Shown here piece after piece: positions 54,047-64,000 of a DNA stretch of 64,000 nt. Source of the stretch: Campanula takesimana. Its lineage: Eukaryota > Streptophyta > Magnoliopsida > Asterales > Campanulaceae. The stretch is taken from the NCBI GenBank assembly GCA_026119855.1, contig JAOWBW010000562.1, positions 310,001 to 374,000 of the forward strand. The letters run 5' to 3'. The notes beneath the pieces are model-generated. The model was not told the DNA's origin. It ran no database searches and worked only from the letters and a program-made list of their open reading frames with translations. Position 1 is the stretch's first letter, and the number at the start of each line of letters is the position of its first letter. Made by a program: the position numbers and the translations under genes.

Positions 54047-55443
54047 TGTTGGTAGTGGTGCCCTAGGCACATTTAATAAACGTTGTAATTGTTATCATTT
54101 ATTTCATATCAATAAAGAGATGTTTTGATTATTATTGTTGTTCATGTTTACTTATAATAATCTCCGTCCCTAGTACTTGTTAAGCACTAGTATAAAGGCT
54201 AAATGATCATGGGATGATCATGTTAGATTTATGGGTACTTGTTTGGAACAAGGTACTGGACATGACCCGCTGTATGAGATTTATGTCATGGTCTATGTCG
54301 TACATATATCTCATATTAGTTATGTCATTCGAATACTTAGACATGAAGTTATTATAGTCTTCCACTTGATGAATATTATGTTTGACATATTCAAACGCTA
54401 CCTTTAACCGGGTAGCTATAAAGTGTATGATTGGCATAATCGGATTCACGTAGGGAAGAATAATAAGCTAAATGGAATTTCCCCTCTTCGGAGAGATCTC
54501 AAGCTTAGGCCTCTCGTAGGAATGATGTTGATGAAAATGTTCGGCCGGACTCAAATGAATTGATTAGATCAATGTCATTTGGATTATCAACATATTCAAT
54601 GAGATCGTGGACAAAGGGATTGTGACATATTCTAAGGGAATGCGAACTTGTATCTAGTTATACTATTCGGGTAGGTATGACGGTTTGCTAGAACCTAATC
54701 ATATCTTATGGATTCATGTTTGAACCCATTGCCAACTTAGTATAATCCTAGAGGGTCACACACAATAGAACGAATCCTAAAAGGACTATATTGGAAAATT
54801 AAGGCTCTCTGATCCTGGTGTGCGACCGCACAAACCAGGCTGGGCGGACGAACATGTTTTGGGCGACCGCACACCTGATTTTGGGTGGACGCACAGTGAG
54901 TCGGGACAGATTTCCTGATTTAATTAGGAAAAGGATTTTGGACGGGTTTTGACACAAGTTTCCTATTTGGAATAGGTCTAACTTGTATATAAACAGCCAA
55001 ATTCGGGCCAGAAAAAACCCTAGCTTTTGTGCAAGTCTCCAAAGAGTTTGAGAGAGTTTTATTTTGTTCTAAGATATCCTAGATTGAAGAACAAAATAAT
55101 ACACAAAATAATATTCCATATAGTTCATATTAATTGTGAAAACGTGTTTCACAATTTTGGTCTAGCAACCAAGATCAAGTGTTCTTGATATTCGTTCAAG
55201 GTGTGGATACCGCTAGAGGGTGAAGCTCATCATCTTCAAAGTTCGTGTTCTTACTTGTTCGTGATTAAAGCTTCAATTTCTCAACCAAGATAAAATACCA
55301 AGTTCAAAGTCATAAAGGGTTAGTTTTTCTAGTATTCATATTGCAAGTATTTGATTTAATCATATGAATGGATCTATGGGCTTTGGGTTTCATAAAATTT
55401 TAAATGCTATTTTCCGCTGCGCATGTTACTTTAAAACCCAACA
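54047..55443 (+). repeat. LTR of copia C
   Basis: Opens TGTTGGTAGTGGTGCC and closes AAAACCCAACA; it is the same family as the copia B LTRs, opposite orientation, 1397 bp. The GC motif cluster (54818-54898: GCGACCGCAC, GGGCGGACG, GGGCGACCGCAC, GGTGGACGCAC) precedes the TATA box (GTATATAAAC near 54985). It abuts the Tat C antisense ORF at 55444. Confidence 0.85.
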
Positions 55444-56775
55444 GTGTACTCTTTCAAGACCCATCCCAAGAAAGCTTTCATCAAAGATTTTGGTTTCCGA
55501 ATTCTTTTTACACTTCGGACTTTGAAGCCGGATTGGGATTTGTTGAAGGCCGCTGCAGCCTTTTGGGATTGCGACAACCACACCTTTAACTCTTCGGCGA
55601 ATGAAATGGTGCCGACTGTTGATGACTTTGGTGCCATTCTAGGTATGCCACTGGCGGGTCAAATTGCCGTTCCCAAATATCATCGTAGAGTGATCGATTC
55701 TTGGTCTGACTTGTTGAACCTTCCCATCGGAGATGTGAGGAAGATGTTGCATGGCACCGTGGTAGATATAACTGAGTTTCCAATGTTCTTCAGCTTGCAT
55801 TCGGAGGACCCGACGGTTCAGTCATTCAAGAGGAATGCCATGGCATTTTGCCTTTTTAGCGAGGTTCTGTTCGTTGCACCTTTCGGGACAGCGGATGCAC
55901 AGTTGGCTGAGATAATCTTGCAGGCAAAAGAGCAATAGTTTAGCGTAATTCCTCTTATAGTGGGGGAAACTCTGCGTGGCCTTGATGAGTTGTATCGGAC
56001 AGGTGAGATGCGTCGGGGAAGCCCCTTGCTATTGACCATATGGCTTCGAGAGCATTTCAGGATTTATTCTCCGGATGGCGATCTGTCTCCTTTTGCTGTT
56101 CATAGGAGAAAATTGCTGATTCGAGACTTGACCGAGGATAGTTGGAAAAAATTCTTTGCTTCTCGGGCATCGGCCAACATTGAGTGGTTCCCTCCCTCTT
56201 GGGGTCTTCGTCCTTTTGTGGAATGGACCTCGGGTTTTGAGCATGTGGTCTTACCCGGCTTGAGAGACTCTTCATTTTAACATCCGGTGCGGGTTCTGCG
56301 GCAGTTTGGTCGTCAACAGATTATCCCCTTCCCCAGGAGTAAGGTGTTTCATCCAATCTCGTATATGGGTCCGGACTTTTCAGCGTAGCTTCAGTCAGCT
56401 TGGGGAGATGACCACCATCGGTGGGCTTATGCCCCTATTTACCGGGGTAGTATCTTTCTTCCCGAGAGTTATTTGGACTATCTGTTTGGCACTCTTTACC
56501 GCGGCATTACTTGGGTTGATGTGCTTCGCGCTGAGTTGTTAGGAAAAGATTTTGAGCCTAGCAGTTCTTTGCGGTATAAGGAAGCTGCTGCTGATTCGCA
56601 CAATATTTTGGCTGACCCTTTCGGTGCCCCTTTGGATAGCTTCTATGCTCGGAGGCGCATTGCTGCGCAAAAGGTTTTGGTCCACCTTAGTGTTCCTAGG
56701 CCTCCCAAGAAGAATAGGATTGAGAGCCGTTCGGGTGGCCCTTCAAAGGCTAAGAGAAAATTAGATTTTTCCTAG
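55444..56775 (+). pseudogene. Antisense DUF7745/PMD-like ORF of Tat C
   Basis: One frame on the + strand, opposite to Tat C pol, interrupted by TAG 55936, TAA 56278 and TAG 56386. The N-terminal end is cut by copia C. Segments: NEMVPTVDDFGAILGMPLAG (the PMD-like turn), FKRNAMAFCLFSEVLFVAPF, LIVGETLRGLDELYRTGEM, GSPLLLTIWLREHFRIYSP, RRKLLIRDLTEDSWKKFF and FGRQQIIPFPRSKVFHP, characteristic of the DUF7745 group in plant transposon-associated proteins. The basic tail PKKNRIESRSGGPSKAKRK may be a nuclear localisation signal. About 440 codons remain. Domain name from memory, so medium confidence; function unknown. Confidence 0.65.
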
Positions 56776-57169
56776 TACTCCAAGATTGCAATTAATAGAC
56801 CACTTGTTTAGGATTTAATGTTTTATTGTCTTTTATTGCTCAACACCGTCCGTTGTAGTGATCAAAATAATTCAAGAGATGAATAAAATTGCATTTTGTT
56901 ATGACTCGATTGGGTAAAAAAAATTATGTTTTAGACCGCACCCGAAAGTTGCCTACGTTCCTCTTGTAGAGAGGCTCAGGTCTCCGTAGTTCAAACAAAT
57001 GAAGACCATTTTTTTGTGCACCCTGTTTTTTGCCTAGACCGCCCTTTCGGGTTTTCAAATCTAGCGGGCTTCTTTTTTGCACGTGCTCTAATTTTTTCCT
57101 AGGCCGCCCTTGCGGGTTTTCAACCCAGCGAGCGTTTTTTTTTTTTTTTTTTTTTATGGTCTTTATTTG
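56776..57169. other. Spacer between the Tat C antisense ORF and integrase end
   Basis: Non-coding. AATAAAATTG at about 56883 is a plausible poly(A) signal for the antisense ORF. A hairpin element lies at 56953-56989. Two related blocks with AGACCGCCC(T)TTCGGGTTTTCAA recur near 57037 and 57102, and a T-run at 57135-57155. Confidence 0.5.
56953..56989 (+). other. Conserved hairpin element, copy 2
   Basis: Outer stem CTACG/CGTAG, inner stem CCTCT (56960-56964) with AGAGG (56970-56974). Compared with copy 1 at 7571-7609 the inner stem keeps pairing through a T-A to C-G exchange, while flanking text (GCTCAGGTC) is identical. Confidence 0.5.
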
Positions 57170-59108
57170 TTAAGTGTAGAACTTCTTGAGCTTGTCGAGG
57201 TTAACCTCTTTTGGCAATTGATCGCCATCCAAGTCTACGAGTCGGACTGCACCGCCGCTTAGTATCTTCTTGACCACGTAAGGACCGATCCATCGAGGTC
57301 CCCATTTCTCAAGGGGATTCATGGCATTGGGAGGATGTTGTCTTAGGACCAAATCTCCCACTTTGATATTTTGAGGCTTCACCTTCTTGTTGAAAGCTCT
57401 TGCCATTATTTGTTGGTAAGCTCGTGTGCGCTCGAACGCTCTTAACCTCTTTTCGTCGAGTGGGGCTAGTTGCTCGTATCGAATTTGCATCCAATCAACC
57501 TCGTTGACTTGGTTCTCGAGTAAGAACTGTAGAGAAGGAACCTCGAGTTCGACCGGGAGTACGGCTTCAGAACCGTAAACCAATGAGTAAGGAGTTTCTC
57601 TCGTTCCTGACCCTATTGATGTGCGGTAGCCCCACAATGCTAGCGGTAATTTCTCGGGCAAATTCCTTCCCGTTGAAGCCATTTTTCATATGATGACTTC
57701 GATTGTCTTATTTGCTGCTTCGACCGCTCCATTGGCTTGGGGGCGGTACGAGGATGACTTGTGCTTGGTAATTTTGTAGTTAACCAAAGGTGCATCCATT
57801 TCTTTCTCGAAGTGAGAGCCATTGTCGGAGATGATCTCATGGGGGATACCATATCGGCACATAATGTAGTTCTTCACGAATTCGGCCACTTTCTTGGCGT
57901 TGAGAGCTCGGTAAGCTTGTGCTTCGACCCATTTTGTGAAATAGTCTACGGCCACAAGGATGAATGACTGTCCGTTGCTCCCCGTAGGATGGACTTTGCC
58001 GACGATATCTATGCCCCAACAAGAGAATGTCCAAGGTGTGGTCATGTTGTACAGTTGTGAAGGCGGAGCATGTTGTAGATTAGTATGGAACTGGCACTTG
58101 GCGCATTTCTTAACTTTCTCGATGCAGTCTCTTTCCATTGTAGTCCAATAGTAGCCAATACGGAGTATCTTCTTGGCTAACATAATCCCATTCATGTGGG
58201 GTCCACACTCACCTTCATGGACTTCGTGCATGATTTCTTGAGCTTCGGACTCGTTTGCACATAAAAGATTGATCCCTTGATGATGTCTCTTGTAGACTCG
58301 GTTTCCAATCAACACATATCTGGCGGCTAGCTTCTGTAGTGCCACTCGAGATTTCCCGTTGCTATTGTCGGGGAAGGTGCCGTTGTTAAGAAAGTTCATG
58401 ATGTCAGTATACCACGGGGGGTTATCTTGGACTTCATTGATCTCAATGTTCATGTAGTATGCCGGACTGGTCCTCCTTGAAATTTTGAAGGGTTTCACCA
58501 TTTTTCCTTTGGGCATCTCAACCAGTGAGGCTATAGTAGCCAAAGCATCGGCAAAGCGATTCTTGTCCCTTGGCAAATAAGTGAACGTGATGTCTTGGAA
58601 CTGTTCAACCAATTCCTCGAGGTGTTGACCATACTGTTGGAGGGTCGGGTCTTGGATTCGCCATTTACCCGATGTTTGATTGATAAGGAGCAGGGAGTCA
58701 CCGAATACTTCTAGTTCTGTGACATTTCTTTCAAGAGTTGCTTCCAGTCCCGCTATGCATGCCTCATACTCGGCAATGTTGTTGGTAGCTTCGAATTCAA
58801 GACGGATGGCAATTGGAGTGTAGATGTCCTTTGGATCGACAAGCAACATTCCTATCCCATAACCATGTTTATTGGCGGCGCCATCGAAAAAGAGCTGCCA
58901 CTTATTTTCCTCGGTTGTAGTGCAAACCAAGTGCTCGTCGGGAAACTGTAAGTCCTCCCCCTTCACTTCGTCACACGGAAATTCAGCAAGCTGATCACTG
59001 AACACTTTCCCCCTGATGGATTTGAGTGTGACGTAAGTGATATCATAGCCGGCGAGCATGAAGTACCATTTTGCTATCCTTGTCGACATGAAAGGCTTCT
59101 CGAAAATG
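57170..59108 (-). pseudogene. Tat C archaeal-type RNase H and integrase
   Basis: After the solo LTR, reading resumes FEKPFMSTRIAKWYFMLAGY, the RNase H end, then a second RNase H (LFFDGAANKHGYGIG, NNIAEYEACI, VFGDSLLLINQ, NRFADALA), the dual RNase H arrangement known for Tat. The integrase zinc finger is HEGECGPHMNG...CAKCQFHTN, and the core triad lies in WGIDIVGKV, IISDNGSHFE and NGAVEAANKTIE. TGA at 57686-57688 (VII-stop-KMASTGRN; the family reads R) splits the C-terminal part, which continues in frame to TAA at 57170-57172 with WGPRWIGPYVV and KKFYT. Confidence 0.85.
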
Positions 59109-60348
59109 TGTAGACACCCCGCCTTGGACCTCTCACCCCGATTGCATACATAGTATTTTTATTTAACTTGTTTTTGTTAATTTCTGTTACTTCGGTTAAG
59201 TTCCTAACTGATTCCGTTAGTTTTGGACTAAACTGCATAACAAAATTAATTTTAGAGTCATTCTATCATTCTGTCTTTCTCAGACGCGGGCGCCTCAGAT
59301 ACTGTCCACGTCCCGCGAGCGCCTCTCGCCCCAAAAGCCGGAAGCGCGCGCCTCCCGATATGGCTGTAACGGATTGCACCATTTCCCCCTCCCTTTTCTT
59401 ATTTACAACATCTCTTCTTGATACAAAAAGACCTTCTTTTACATCCACATTCATCCACCCTTATTTCATAAGTCCCAATCCCATATTCTTAGCTTTTTCC
59501 CAAAAACTAAATATTTCTTTTATTTATTATTTGATTTGATTTTATTTATTTTATTTCTCTTTATTTTTCTATTGGTTGAAAGACCACATTTTCCTCTCTT
59601 TTCTACCTATTTAAACCCCTCATTTTTACCTTAGAAAAGGACCTTGACCTTTGAACTTTTTCCCTACACAAACTCTACATCATTCTGCCTACACAAATTT
59701 CCCCAACAAGAGTTCTAGCAACTAAACTCTTCACAAATTTCTACACAACAATTTCTCTACAACAACTCCAAGTCAAAGTTTGAAGTCTTCTTTTCTAAAG
59801 GTACACTTCTTCTTCTTCTTCTATTTTATTTATGTCTTTTTAGATGTATTCAATCTCCATCAAATGGGACATGACCAAATGACCACTTTATTACATTAAA
59901 GTTGGTCAAGGTTATCTCCCTACATTTCAATCTCTACTTTAATTTCCTATCCATTTCTTAATGTAATTGTTTAGTATAATTGTTACATGTAATCTTTAGC
60001 ATAAATTAATAAATAAAACAATTTTCTTTTTTTTCTCTTTTATTTTCCCCTTTTCTTTCCGTTATAATTGTTAGCACTATTTATTTAATTGAAGGACATT
60101 TAGCATTAGAACACCAAAAGTAGCAAGACCCGCGTAAGCGGCACGGAGTGGGTGTTTAAGTACTTCCCACTCCGTCACCTAACCCCCAAACCCTTCTCTT
60201 CCCGAATCTCTAGTTTTTGTATATAAAATTGGCTCTTCTTAGGTTTTCTCGCGTTCCTCTAAAACGTGGGTGGCGACTCTAAAATCAATTAGACATCCTA
60301 GGATAATTCACCGCTCTAGCCAAGTGGGGCTTTCCCGGGGTATCTACA
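59109..60348 (+). mobile_element. Solo LTR of the Tat A/B family
   Basis: TGTAGACACCCCGCC to GGGGTATCTACA, with the exact duplication AAATG at 59104-59108 and 60349-60353. Removing it restores the Tat C reading DPLRYIFE. Motif cluster 59283-59360 (GACGCGGGCGCCT, CGCGAGCGCCT, GAAGCGCGCGCCT); TATA-like CTATTTAAAC near 59607; GTGGCGACTCTAAAA near 60270. Nothing codes. Confidence 0.95.
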
Positions 60349-62665
60349 AAATGTAGCGGAGCGGGTCCACTTTTGCTACTAGCTTGATCGGAAAGGCTTC
60401 CATGTAATGTTTGAGCTTTTGAGTAACCCAAACCAGTGCTGCACATGACTTCTCTAAGATAGAGTAGTTCTTTTCGCCTCCTTGAAATCGGCAACTGACA
60501 AAGTAAATGGCATTCTCCTTTATGGAGTCTCGTTGCTCTTGTGCTAGCATAGCCCCAAGGGCTTCATCGTTCACTGTGAGGTAGAGCAAGAGAGGCTTCT
60601 CCTTATGAGGTGGCACCAAAACTGGAGGACATGTCAAATACTGCTTGACTTGGTCAAAAGCTTCTTGGCAAGCGTCGGTCCATTCTAGAGCCACATTCTT
60701 CTTGAGTAGCTTGAAGATTGGCTCACACATGGAAGTAAGGTGTGGCACAAACCGACTGATGTACTGAAGTCTGCCCATGAAACCTTTGATTTCTTTCTGT
60801 GTCTTGGGAGGAGGCATGTCAATGATCGCCTTGATTTTTGAGGGATCTGCTTCAATACCCCTTTCTGTGACCATGTAGCCAAGAACTTTTCCTCGGATAA
60901 CCCCAAAAGTGCACTTTGCGGGATTGAGCCTCATCTTGTGTTGATGAAGCCCTTCGAAGAACTTGCGGAGATCGATCAAATGTTGACCGTCGGTCCATTT
61001 GGAGTGAATGATCATGTCGTCCACATATACCTCAATTTCCTTGTGAATCATTTCATGGAACAAGTCTGTCACGGCCCTTTGATAAGAAGCCCCAGCGTTC
61101 CTTAACCCAAATGGCATGACTGTATAGCAAAAGGTACCCCACAGTGTTGTGAAAGCAGTCTTGTGTTGATCCTCCTCGGCCATGAGAATCTGATTGTACC
61201 TAGTAAAACCATCCACAAATGATCGGACCTCGTAGGCAGCAGTAGAGTCGACTAGCATGTTGATGTTGGGTAGTGGAAAGTCATCCTTTGGGGAAGCTTT
61301 GTTCAGATCCCGGAAGTCCACACAAACACAAACTTTGCCATTTCCCTTTCGGACTGTGACCACATTGGCTAGCCATGTTGGATACTCAATAACTTTGATG
61401 AAGCCTATGCTGAGAAGATTCTCTATATCTTCTTTGACTTGTAGAGACCATTCTGGCATGATCTTTCTGAGTTTCTGCTTTATCGGCTTAGCATCGTCTC
61501 TGATTGGAATTTTGTGCTCCGCGACGTGTCTGTCTAAACTCGGCATGTCTTTGTATGACCATGCAAATACATCCACTAACTCTCTGAGCAGTGCAGTCAA
61601 TCTGTCTTTCTCTTCCCCCTTGAAGAAGCTTCCGATCTTGGTTTCTTTCGGCTCTTCGTCGGTACCCAGATTAACATGCAATTCTTCATCAGCCCTTGGA
61701 CCATTTTCACCACGACTACGAACCTGTTGAGCAAGTTCATTTAAGTATGTTGTGTTTTTGTGGTCTATTTCATCATTATTTGAATCGTTATTAACTAGTT
61801 TATTAGATTCATTATTAGTTAATTCATCATTCATGATGTTTGCAATCTCGGGGTACTCAGAAAGATCAAATTTTTCATTAACAAAGAAAGGGAACACACG
61901 CCGGCTATGGCTTCCATATCCTCTTGGGTGAGGGTATCGGAAACACTCTCGGACTCGAAAGTGAATGTGAACACGTCTTCTTTTGTGACCTTTCCGCGGA
62001 ATGTAACCCATCTTCTCGACCAAGAATTCCTCGGATACCACAGGTCCCTTCATAGAATACCAGTTGTTGATCGGCTCGGAACTTGGCTGGATCTCACTGA
62101 TAGTCTCCCTTCTCGTGTCGGTGTCGTAGATGGCATTGACTTGTAACTCATCAATGAAGGCAAGTTCCTCAAACATGGAGGCTAAATCTGTCAATTCTTC
62201 CCCCACGGTGATCTCTGTCTCGGACTCTATGGTCACATTCTTCCCCCACCATTCACGGGGTGACATGGGAGTTGGTTCCTTTTCGGACTTATGGATCTCA
62301 CAGTCGGCAAAGATCTCAAGGCCGGGCTTTCTGATGCCCTTGCTGTTAACCCATGGCTCGGGAAAGATCATGTACGGAACAGCTTCCCCTTGGCGAACAA
62401 AATACCCATTCAACGTCTTGCGGTAAGGCCTTAGATTGGGAATCTCATAATGATGGCCCTCCCTATGAGCTCGGGCCTTTTCATTCTTGACGGCTTGCTC
62501 GTGTTTTAAGTCGTCTTTGGAAGGCTCATATCCCAAACCGAACTTGTTCTTAACAAAAGGAACCTCAATTGGTTGCATTCTCCCTTGTTGATATTTCCCT
62601 AGGCCTAAACCAGGGAAGTAGTTCATGTTCCTCATCATGCGGAGGACTTTGAGATTGCCAAGGGT
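60349..62665 (-). pseudogene. Tat C reverse transcriptase and RNase H
   Basis: Continues in the gag-protease frame after a single TAG. Variable linker (residues ~1-330), then RT: DVFAWSYKDMPSLDRHVAEH, VCVCVDFRDLNKASPKDDFP, MPFGLRNAGASYQRAV and catalytic YVDD (EVYVDDMIIHS) near residue 540 from the MMRNMNY methionine. RNase H follows (LLLYLTVNDEALGAMLAQ) and is interrupted at DPLRYI by the solo LTR. Residues ~205-255 (arginine/histidine-rich) look unlike the rest and may reflect small shifts. Otherwise open for over 760 codons. Confidence 0.85.
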
Positions 62666-64000
62666 CTATGATCCGTTTCCCCTTTCTTTGTCAATGGCAT
62701 TGATTGAGACGCCGGATAGGGTAGAGTCTGCTAAGCCATGCTGAACTTGGTGGATGGGTTCCCCCTTTCTGTGGATAGTGACATTTTCTGCCATAACGGT
62801 CACTATTTCATCCCCATTTCTGAACTTTACACACTGATGGAGAGTCGAAGGGACGGCATTAGAACTGTGTATCCACGGTCGGCCCAAAAGCAAGTTGAAT
62901 GAGGAAGGCACACTGAGCACTTGAAACGGGACGGACATGACCATGCTCCCAAACTCAATGTCTATTTCCACCATACCCATGACTGTACGGGCAGTGCTAT
63001 CGTAACCTCGGATCACTTGAGTAGAAGGCTTCAAATCTGAATTCTTAAGCCCCAGTATACCCATGATTCGGCCGGGTATTAGGTTGAGTGCGGAACCACC
63101 GTCAACCAAGACTCTTGAAATAGGTCTCCCCCTTGCTCTCACCTTGAGATAAATGGCCTCATTGTGGTCGGAACCAAATGGTGGAAGGTCCATGTCGGCA
63201 AAGGTGATGACATTGCCAAAATGAATGTGACCTATCATTGCCGTAAGGTCTTCGGGAGTTGTATCGGGATAGATCGATGTGTCATTGAGATTACTGATGA
63301 TAAGATCTCGGTGCTTCTTTGAGGATGAAATGAGGTCCCAAATGGAGATGTTGACTTGAGTTTTCTTGAGTTGAACTAGTAGAGGGTCTTCGGGAGTGTC
63401 GCGAGCTTGCGACCTTTGAGAAGAGGTGCTTGGTGCAGAAGTGGAGGGGTCGCTTGCTATGACTCGTCCGGATCGAGTTAGCATGTTGACGTTCCCATCT
63501 TGCTTCTTTTTCCTATTCTCTAGTACTTCCCTCATTACCTTATCGTAAGTCACAACATAACAAGAATTATCAATCTTATTCATAGCATTGGAGCCCTCAT
63601 TCACAATTGGGATTGAATGAGTGGTCTCCTCAAATTCTCCTATCTCTATCACATTGACACCACCCTCATTAGGAACTATGAATTCCTTCTTGTCTATGAG
63701 ATCTTGGATGACATTGTGGAGAACGAAGCATTCCTCGGTGGTGTGGCCACTATATTGGTGGTAGCCACAATACTTGTGATGAGCATGATTGGCATTGACC
63801 GTCTTGGGTTGGTACCCTTGTATGGGTGTGACTTGTCCCTTTGCTTTGAGAACTTCGAAGGCCTCGTTTTGAGTCATGCCTTGGAGAGGCATGTATACAC
63901 GGTCATTTCGAGGCTTCTTGCCTTGGGGTGGAGGAACCTTTTTGTAATTCCCCTTGTTGGTAGTGACGGCATTAACTGAAGCCTCTTTTGAGGAGCTAGA
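62666..64000 (-). pseudogene. Tat C gag end and protease, runs off the right edge
   Basis: Open from the window edge: KGNYKKVPPPQGKKP, then a gag zinc-binding region HAHHKYCGYHQYSGHTTEEC, the conserved SCYVVTYDKVMREVLENR, and the protease with VLVDGGSALNLIPGRIM (DGGSA as active-site loop) and LLLGRPWIHSSNAVPSTLHQ. It ends KERGNGS-TAG (62666-62668). The stop is in the same frame as the RT ORF, only nine codons before its first methionine. Possibly a mutated CAG, less likely a readthrough stop. Confidence 0.85.

Larger units (their letters stand above)
55444..64000 (-). mobile_element. Tat-type Ty3/gypsy element (Tat C), 5' part off-window
   Basis: Oriented right to left: gag-protease, RT-RNase H, archaeal-type RNase H-integrase, then a spacer and an ORF on the opposite strand. 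The LTRs are not seen: the 5' LTR lies beyond 64000 and the 3' side is cut by copia C at 55443. A solo LTR splits pol at 59109-60348. Five in-frame stops, all explicable as C-to-T, make it inactive. Confidence 0.85.

Overview
The window is a repeat-only stretch of a flowering-plant nuclear genome, most likely a eudicot. The evidence is Ty3/gypsy (Tat, Athila, Tekay chromovirus) and Ty1/copia retrotransposons, Helitron, hAT, Mutator, PIF/Harbinger and Stowaway-type DNA elements, and tRNA-derived SINEs. I found no host protein-coding gene, rRNA or functional tRNA. The only long intact coding region is the 1489-residue gag-pol of a young Tekay element at 38128-46923. Almost everything else is broken by stops, frameshifts or later insertions.

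Layout. (1) 1-8373: three Tat-type elements inserted one into another. Tat A (+) shows an antisense plant-mobile-domain ORF, a 3' tandem array and its 3' LTR (1987-2999); it lies in the gag of Tat B (-, 3000-6754), which lies in the leader of Tat D (-, 6755-8373). (2) 8374-9325: flanking DNA with a Stowaway MITE. (3) 9326-33872: one Athila element (+) with the 5-bp target duplication CCACT. It is inflated by a Tekay-like solo LTR, a copia solo LTR, a full copia element (16137-24705), and a copia-type solo LTR (25633-33659) that holds a Helitron, a Harbinger element, a hAT element and MITEs. Its own RT-to-3' LTR part is deleted. (4) 34925-50152: a four-level nest, Helitron (-) > MULE (37752-50138) > Tat-like solo LTR (37911-48266) > Tekay (38128-46923), supported by target duplications at the inner three levels. 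(5) 50153-55443: MITEs, a SINE with a 17-bp duplication, a Pack-MULE carrying an amino-acid-transporter fragment, and a truncated copia element. (6) 55444-64000: Tat C (-) with gag-protease, RT/RNase H, archaeal-type RNase H, integrase and an antisense DUF7745-like ORF, split by a solo Tat LTR (59109-60348).

Two cross-cutting patterns stand out. First, nearly every LTR, whatever its lineage, carries a short GC-rich motif repeated two to four times, usually shortly upstream of the TATA box; the same motif word recurs in unrelated families. Second, most in-frame stops in the dead elements can be explained by C-to-T changes on the coding strand, as expected for methylated, silenced DNA. All domain calls were made by eye from translations; no database search was run.
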